Below are positions 60,318-64,000 of a stretch of 64,000 nt of DNA, piece by piece. Both the position numbers and the translations under genes were made by a program. The DNA is from Flavobacteriaceae bacterium (lineage in GTDB: Bacteria; Bacteroidota; Bacteroidia; Flavobacteriales; Flavobacteriaceae): NCBI GenBank assembly GCA_014075215.1, contig CP046177.1, positions 62,001-126,000 of the forward strand, given 5' to 3'. Position 1 is the stretch's first letter. Each line of letters opens with the position of its first letter. Under the pieces are notes generated by a model. It saw only the letters and a list, made by a program, of their open reading frames with translations. It was not told where the DNA came from and did no database searches.

Positions 60318-62339
60318 TTATTTAGAAAGTAGTCCTGCTCTTTTTAACAAAGCATCCGGTTTTGGCTCTTTTCCTCTGAAACATTTATATAAATCCATTG
60401 GTTTTTCAGTCCCTCCCTTAGATAAAACATGTTCTTTAAATAGGGTGGCAACCTCTTTATTAAAAATTCCCTTCTCTAAAAAATATTCGAAAGCATCTGC
60501 ATCCAGAACTTCCGCCCATTTATACGAATAGTAACCAGCGGAGTATCCTCCCTGAAAAATATGAGAAAAAGAAGTACTCATACAATTTTCCGGGACATCA
60601 GGGTATAATTGGGTTTCTGAAAAAACAACTGTTTCAAATGTTTTTACATCTTCAATTTCCGAAGCATCTTGCCCGTGCCAACTCATATCCAGTAATCCGA
60701 AACTCAATTGGCGTACTGTTTGCATTCCTTCCTGAAAATTGGCAGATGCTTTAATTTTATCTATATACTCCATTGGAATCATTTCCCCTGTTTTATAATG
60801 TTTGGCAAATAATGCTAATGCTTCTTTTTCGTAACACCAATTTTCTAAAATCTGGCTCGGCAATTCCACAAAATCCCAGGAAACAGCAGTTCCGGATAGA
60901 CTGCTATATGTAGTATTTGCAAGCATGCCATGCAATGCATGTCCAAATTCGTGGAATAAAGTAGTTACTTCATTAAAAGTCAATAAAGAAGGTTTGGTTT
61001 GAGTAGGTTTTGTAAAGTTGCAAACAATGGAAATATGAGGCCTGTCATTGATGCCGTTTTTAATTTGCTGCGGTTTATAAGATGTCATCCAGGCACCGTT
61101 TCTTTTTCCTGCTCTTGGATGAAAATCAGCATATAAATAAGCAATAAAGAAATCATTGGCATCATGCACTTTATAGGTTTTTACCTCTTTGTGGTAGGTA
61201 TCCATATCAAAAACTTCGACAAACTTCAAACCATATAATTTATTTGCAACTGTAAAAACTCCGTTGATTACACGGTCTAATTGAAAATAAGGTTTTAACA
61301 GTTCTTGATCTAAGTTGAATATTTCTTTTTTTAATTTTTCAGCATAATACGCTCCGTCCCATTTTTGCAATTGATCGATACCATCTGATTTTTTAGCGTA
61401 TTTCTCAAGTTTTTTAAATTCTCTTTCTGCTGCCGGTTTTGCTTTTGCCAATAAATCGTTTAAAAATTGAATGACCTTTTCGGGTGTTTCGGCCATTCTT
61501 TCTTCTAATACAAAATCAGCATGTGTTTTATAGCCTAATAAATGAGCTCTTTTATGACGAAGATTTGCAATTTGTAAAACAATGTCTTCGTTATTATTTT
61601 TAGTATTTTGAAACCCTCTTTTACCAAATGCAATTGCCAGCTGTTTCCGCAGATCTCTATCATCCGCATAGGTCATAAAAGGAATATAACTTGGATAGTC
61701 CAACGTAAAAACCCATCCCTTTTTTCCTTTTTCTTCAGCAGTCATTTTAGCAGCTTCTTTTACATCTTCAGGCAAACCCGATAATTGTTTTTCATCGATG
61801 ATAAGCAGTTGATATGCGTTCGTTTCGGCAAGCACATGTTCCCCAAATTGTAAAGATAATTTGGAGAGGGTAGCATCTACTTCACGAAGTACCTTTTTAT
61901 CCGTATCATTTAAATTCGCGCCATTTCTTGAAAATCCCTTAAATTGTTTTTCTAACAACATTTCCTGCTCAGCAGATAATCTCAAATCCACTTTTCTATC
62001 ATATACGGATTTTACTCTGGTAAACAGTGGTTTATTTAAGACAATATCGTTCTTAAAGGTACTGAGCCAGGGAGCAATTTCTTGTGCTGTTTTTTGTATT
62101 TCCTCATTGGTCTCGGCACTGTTTAAGTTGAAAAAAATGCCGGTAATTCTGTTTAATTTCTCTCCTGTAAACTCTAATGCTGCAATGGTATTCTCAAAAT
62201 CGGGTTTTTCTCTGTTAGACGTGATGGCTGAAATTTCTTCCGCAGTAATTTCAATTGCTTTTTTTATGGCAGGCTTATAATCCGAGTTCTTGATTTGAGA
62301 AAAAGGAGTCGTATCAAATTCTTGTAAAAGCGGATTCAT
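60318..62339 (-). CDS. M3-family oligopeptidase
   Basis: 673 residues, zinc metallopeptidase of the thimet oligopeptidase/PrlC/Dcp group. Catalytic zinc motif LFHEFGHALHGML (HEFGH at about 462), with the downstream Glu ligand in SWDFVELPSQILENWCYE. MTSYKPQQIK and FQGGYSAGYYSYKWAEVLDADAF are family motifs. The missing signal peptide suggests cytosolic peptide degradation. Intact and of usual length. Confidence 0.94.
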   Translation of the reverse strand: MNPLLQEFDTTPFSQIKNSDYKPAIKKAIEITAEEISAITSNREKPDFENTIAALEFTGEKLNRITGIFFNLNSAETNEEIQKTAQEIAPWLSTFKNDIVLNKPLFTRVKSVYDRKVDLRLSAEQEMLLEKQFKGFSRNGANLNDTDKKVLREVDATLSKLSLQFGEHVLAETNAYQLLIIDEKQLSGLPEDVKEAAKMTAEEKGKKGWVFTLDYPSYIPFMTYADDRDLRKQLAIAFGKRGFQNTKNNNEDIVLQIANLRHKRAHLLGYKTHADFVLEERMAETPEKVIQFLNDLLAKAKPAAEREFKKLEKYAKKSDGIDQLQKWDGAYYAEKLKKEIFNLDQELLKPYFQLDRVINGVFTVANKLYGLKFVEVFDMDTYHKEVKTYKVHDANDFFIAYLYADFHPRAGKRNGAWMTSYKPQQIKNGINDRPHISIVCNFTKPTQTKPSLLTFNEVTTLFHEFGHALHGMLANTTYSSLSGTAVSWDFVELPSQILENWCYEKEALALFAKHYKTGEMIPMEYIDKIKASANFQEGMQTVRQLSFGLLDMSWHGQDASEIEDVKTFETVVFSETQLYPDVPENCMSTSFSHIFQGGYSAGYYSYKWAEVLDADAFEYFLEKGIFNKEVATLFKEHVLSKGGTEKPMDLYKCFRGKEPKPDALLKRAGLLSK

Positions 62340-62396
62340 AATGTAATAACGAAATGATTTAAGGTAATTTCTTTACTATATCTGGCTAAATTACAA

Positions 62397-62876
62397 TTAC
62401 TTTCTAACACGTTTGGAAGCTTCTTCTGCTTTTATTTTTAATCCCTCCTTATAGGCCTGTATTTTATCCAATACACATCTATCTGATATTCCGATCATCT
62501 GAGCAGCTAAAATACCTGCATTTTTAGCACCGTCCAAAGCAACGGTAGCTACGGGAACACCTCCCGGCATCTGTAAAATGGATAAAACGGAATCCCAACC
62601 GTCTATGGAATTACTACTTTTTACGGGAACTCCTATGACAGGCAAAGGGCTTAAGGAAGCTACCATTCCCGGCAGATGGGCTGCACCGCCCGCACCTGCT
62701 ATGATTACTTTCATCCCGCGGGTATGTGCATTTTTAGCATAGTCAACTAATTTTTCGGGAGTTCTGTGTGCAGAAACAATATCTACTTCTATTGAAATAT
62801 CAAAATGCTCTAAGATATCGATTGCTTGTTGCATGACAGGGAGGTCTGAATCGCTTCCCATGATAATTCCTATCAT
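62397..62876 (-). CDS. purE: N5-carboxyaminoimidazole ribonucleotide mutase
   Basis: 159 residues. Converts N5-CAIR to CAIR in purine synthesis. GIIMGSDSDLPVMQQAIDIL, VSAHRTPEKLVDYAKN, IIAGAGGAAHLPGMVASLSP, PVIGVPVKSS and LSILQMPGGVPVATVALDGA form the class I PurE active site. No purK partner is next to it in this window. Confidence 0.96.
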   Translation of the reverse strand: MIGIIMGSDSDLPVMQQAIDILEHFDISIEVDIVSAHRTPEKLVDYAKNAHTRGMKVIIAGAGGAAHLPGMVASLSPLPVIGVPVKSSNSIDGWDSVLSILQMPGGVPVATVALDGAKNAGILAAQMIGISDRCVLDKIQAYKEGLKIKAEEASKRVRK

Positions 62877-62919
62877 AAATTATTTATTTAGATGATTTTA
62901 AATTCAAGATATGTTTTGT

Positions 62920-63000
62920 TGTACAACGGTCTCAGCTATGATTTCGTTGTGGAAAATGTTGGGGATTTTTCCGCAATTGAAACTAGCCGATTGGTTAGTT
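62920..63000. repeat. Hairpin repeat E (partial relative)
   Basis: The ACAACGGT core (62923-62930) as in B and C is followed by CTCAGCTATGATTTCGTTG. A hairpin GTGGAAAA / TTTTTCCGC lies at 62949-62974, with outer near-complementary arms (TCAGCTATGATTTCG with GAAACTAGCCGA). It lies between purE and the IS110 remnant. Confidence 0.6.
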
Positions 63001-63098
63001 AAAATTATATTTTTTTCTCCTAATATCACAATGAATTATAGCATTTATAAAAAAACAGTAAGTCGAGCATCTTTAAGTAAATCTAAAAATATAAAGAT

Positions 63099-63450
63099 AT
63101 GAACACTCAAATTACTACCATACCAAAGTTATACATAGGCATTGACATTCACAAATGCAGTTGGAAAATTCGTTGCAGTACAGATTTATTTTCTGGTAAA
63201 TTATTTTCCATGGTACCTAAACCCGAAGAATTGAAACATTATACTATAAAGCATTATTCTGACTATGAAGTCTCAGTGGCTTATGAATCAGGTTTTTGTG
63301 GTAGCTACTATGCGCATCGTTGTTTTGTTTCTTATGGTTGGGAATCCTTGGTGGTCAATCCTACAGATATTCATCGTAAAGGTAAAGAGATATATATCAA
63401 GACAGACAAGATTGATGCACAATTGATACATTATACTTTCGTCTTTTATT
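63099..63450 (+). pseudogene. IS110-family transposase, truncated
   Basis: Open frame from the ATG at 63099: KLYIGIDIHKCSWKIRCSTD (first catalytic Asp of the DEDD RuvC-like domain), VAYESGFCGSYYAHRCFVSY (Glu), WESLVVNPTDIHRKGKEIYI and KTDKIDAQLI (Asp). Homology ends at about 63430-63450; the remaining codons to 63530 are the reverse strand of the restriction gene tail. About two thirds of the protein, including the C-terminal transposase_20 domain, is missing. Confidence 0.85.
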
Positions 63451-63452
63451 TT

Positions 63453-64000
63453 TTATTCAGTCAACCAATTCAATGCTTTTTGTGCTATTCCATTATACCA
63501 ATCTTTTCCGTTGTCCGTAGAATCTGCTAATCAATTAGAACATTCAAAAAACTGCTGTACGTGTCGTGGTTCGGGAATGTAACTTGCTCTATGCGAGTCT
63601 TCAATCATCTTGAGAAAAACACTCAATGGAAGCGGAACTATAGTGGATTTCCCGCCATAATAGCTGATATTCATTTTGTGCAATGCGTAAAAGTGGGCAA
63701 TACAAGCTTCATTTATACTCGGTGCAATGAATAAACAGTAAGCAGGTTTGTTAGTTTCTCGTTTTACTTTGGCAAGATGTCGGGTTACAGGTTCTCCCTC
63801 AGTTTCATATTGTCGTTGTCCACCTTGCATAGTTACTTCTACAGTCAATCCAAAGTCCCCATAATCACAAACTATATCAGGCATATTTCCCTGTGCCGTG
63901 GACATTGGATTTCCAAAATCGTCAAACTTTAAATTGGCTTTTATGCTGCCTCCGTTCAACATTGTCATTGCCCTCCAAGTGTTCCATTCAAGCATCAAAG
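63453..64000 (-). pseudogene. AlwI-family type II restriction endonuclease, partial, with in-frame TGA
   Basis: Enters from the right edge. The minus frame reads MMLEWNTWRAMTMLNGGS, FDDFGNPMSTAQGNMPDIVC, DYGDFGLTVEVTMQGGQRQY and ETEGEPVTRHLAKVKRET: the catalytic region of AlwI-like endonucleases (PD, then EVT, then rQ.E.EPVxRH). A TGA at 63531-63533 is followed in frame by LADSTDNGKDWYNGIAQKAL, NWLTE and TAA (63453-63455), which looks like a genuine family C-terminus (WY..I...A..WL). Thus the last 26 residues are cut off. The N-terminal part is outside the window, so whether the enzyme works is unknown. Confidence 0.75.

Noticed and set aside
1..64000. CRISPR array
   Set aside because: No short direct repeats with regular unique spacers were found; the repeats present are dispersed inverted-repeat elements.

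Overview
The window is chromosomal DNA of a member of the Bacteroidota, most likely the Flavobacteriaceae. Evidence: low GC, Bacteroidota-type promoters (a TAnnTTTG -7 box, sometimes with TTTG about 19 bases upstream), no Shine-Dalgarno pattern, a secreted protein with a C-terminal type IX secretion (T9SS) sorting domain, a cysteine-free L32, and DUF4292, DUF3109 and MreBCD-PBP2-RodA genes in flavobacterial style. No rRNA, CRISPR array or replication origin is visible. I could run no searches; family names come from motifs and recall.

Left arm (1-13.2 kb) is an accessory island. A PD-(D/E)xK nuclease gene is cut by an ISKra4-type element with perfect ends and an 8-bp target duplication. An IS1182-type element follows. 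Then come defence-type units, all on the minus strand: a giant type IIG restriction-modification enzyme, an AAA15/RloA-like ATPase with a small unknown partner, and a controller-methylase-methylase-restriction operon whose restriction gene is broken. Complex hairpin repeats lie between these units, and their stems covary. The layout resembles an integron cassette array, but no integrase is seen.

13.5-23.4 kb is mixed: a retropepsin/PDZ protease, a DUF1573 protein, valS, an M20 dipeptidase, a tRNA-Leu(UAG) whose terminator is followed by a group II intron remnant, a two-component system and an alkyltransferase-like DNA repair protein. 23.4-27.3 kb is a decay zone: a Fic remnant, an IS3 element, a regulator fragment, a chimeric helicase/DUF2806 gene, a regulator gene with an in-frame amber codon, and MITE-like repeats.

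27.3-62.9 kb is a housekeeping backbone: purH; the rod-shape operon mreBCD-PBP2-rodA; ribE and pdxA; DUF177-rpmF-fabH-accB-accC; an Lrp regulator; rplM-rpsI-rpsB-tsf-pyrH-frr; marC; DUF3109; nrdB-nrdA; rplU-rpmA; a T9SS protein; a double ABC ATPase; nucleotidyltransferase-TPR-DUF4292-EnvC; an M3 oligopeptidase; purE. Three families of intergenic inverted-repeat elements punctuate it, one of them right beside the ribosomal protein promoter. The right edge (62.9-64 kb) is accessory again: another hairpin core, a truncated IS110 transposase and an AlwI-type restriction endonuclease with an in-frame stop that runs off the window.
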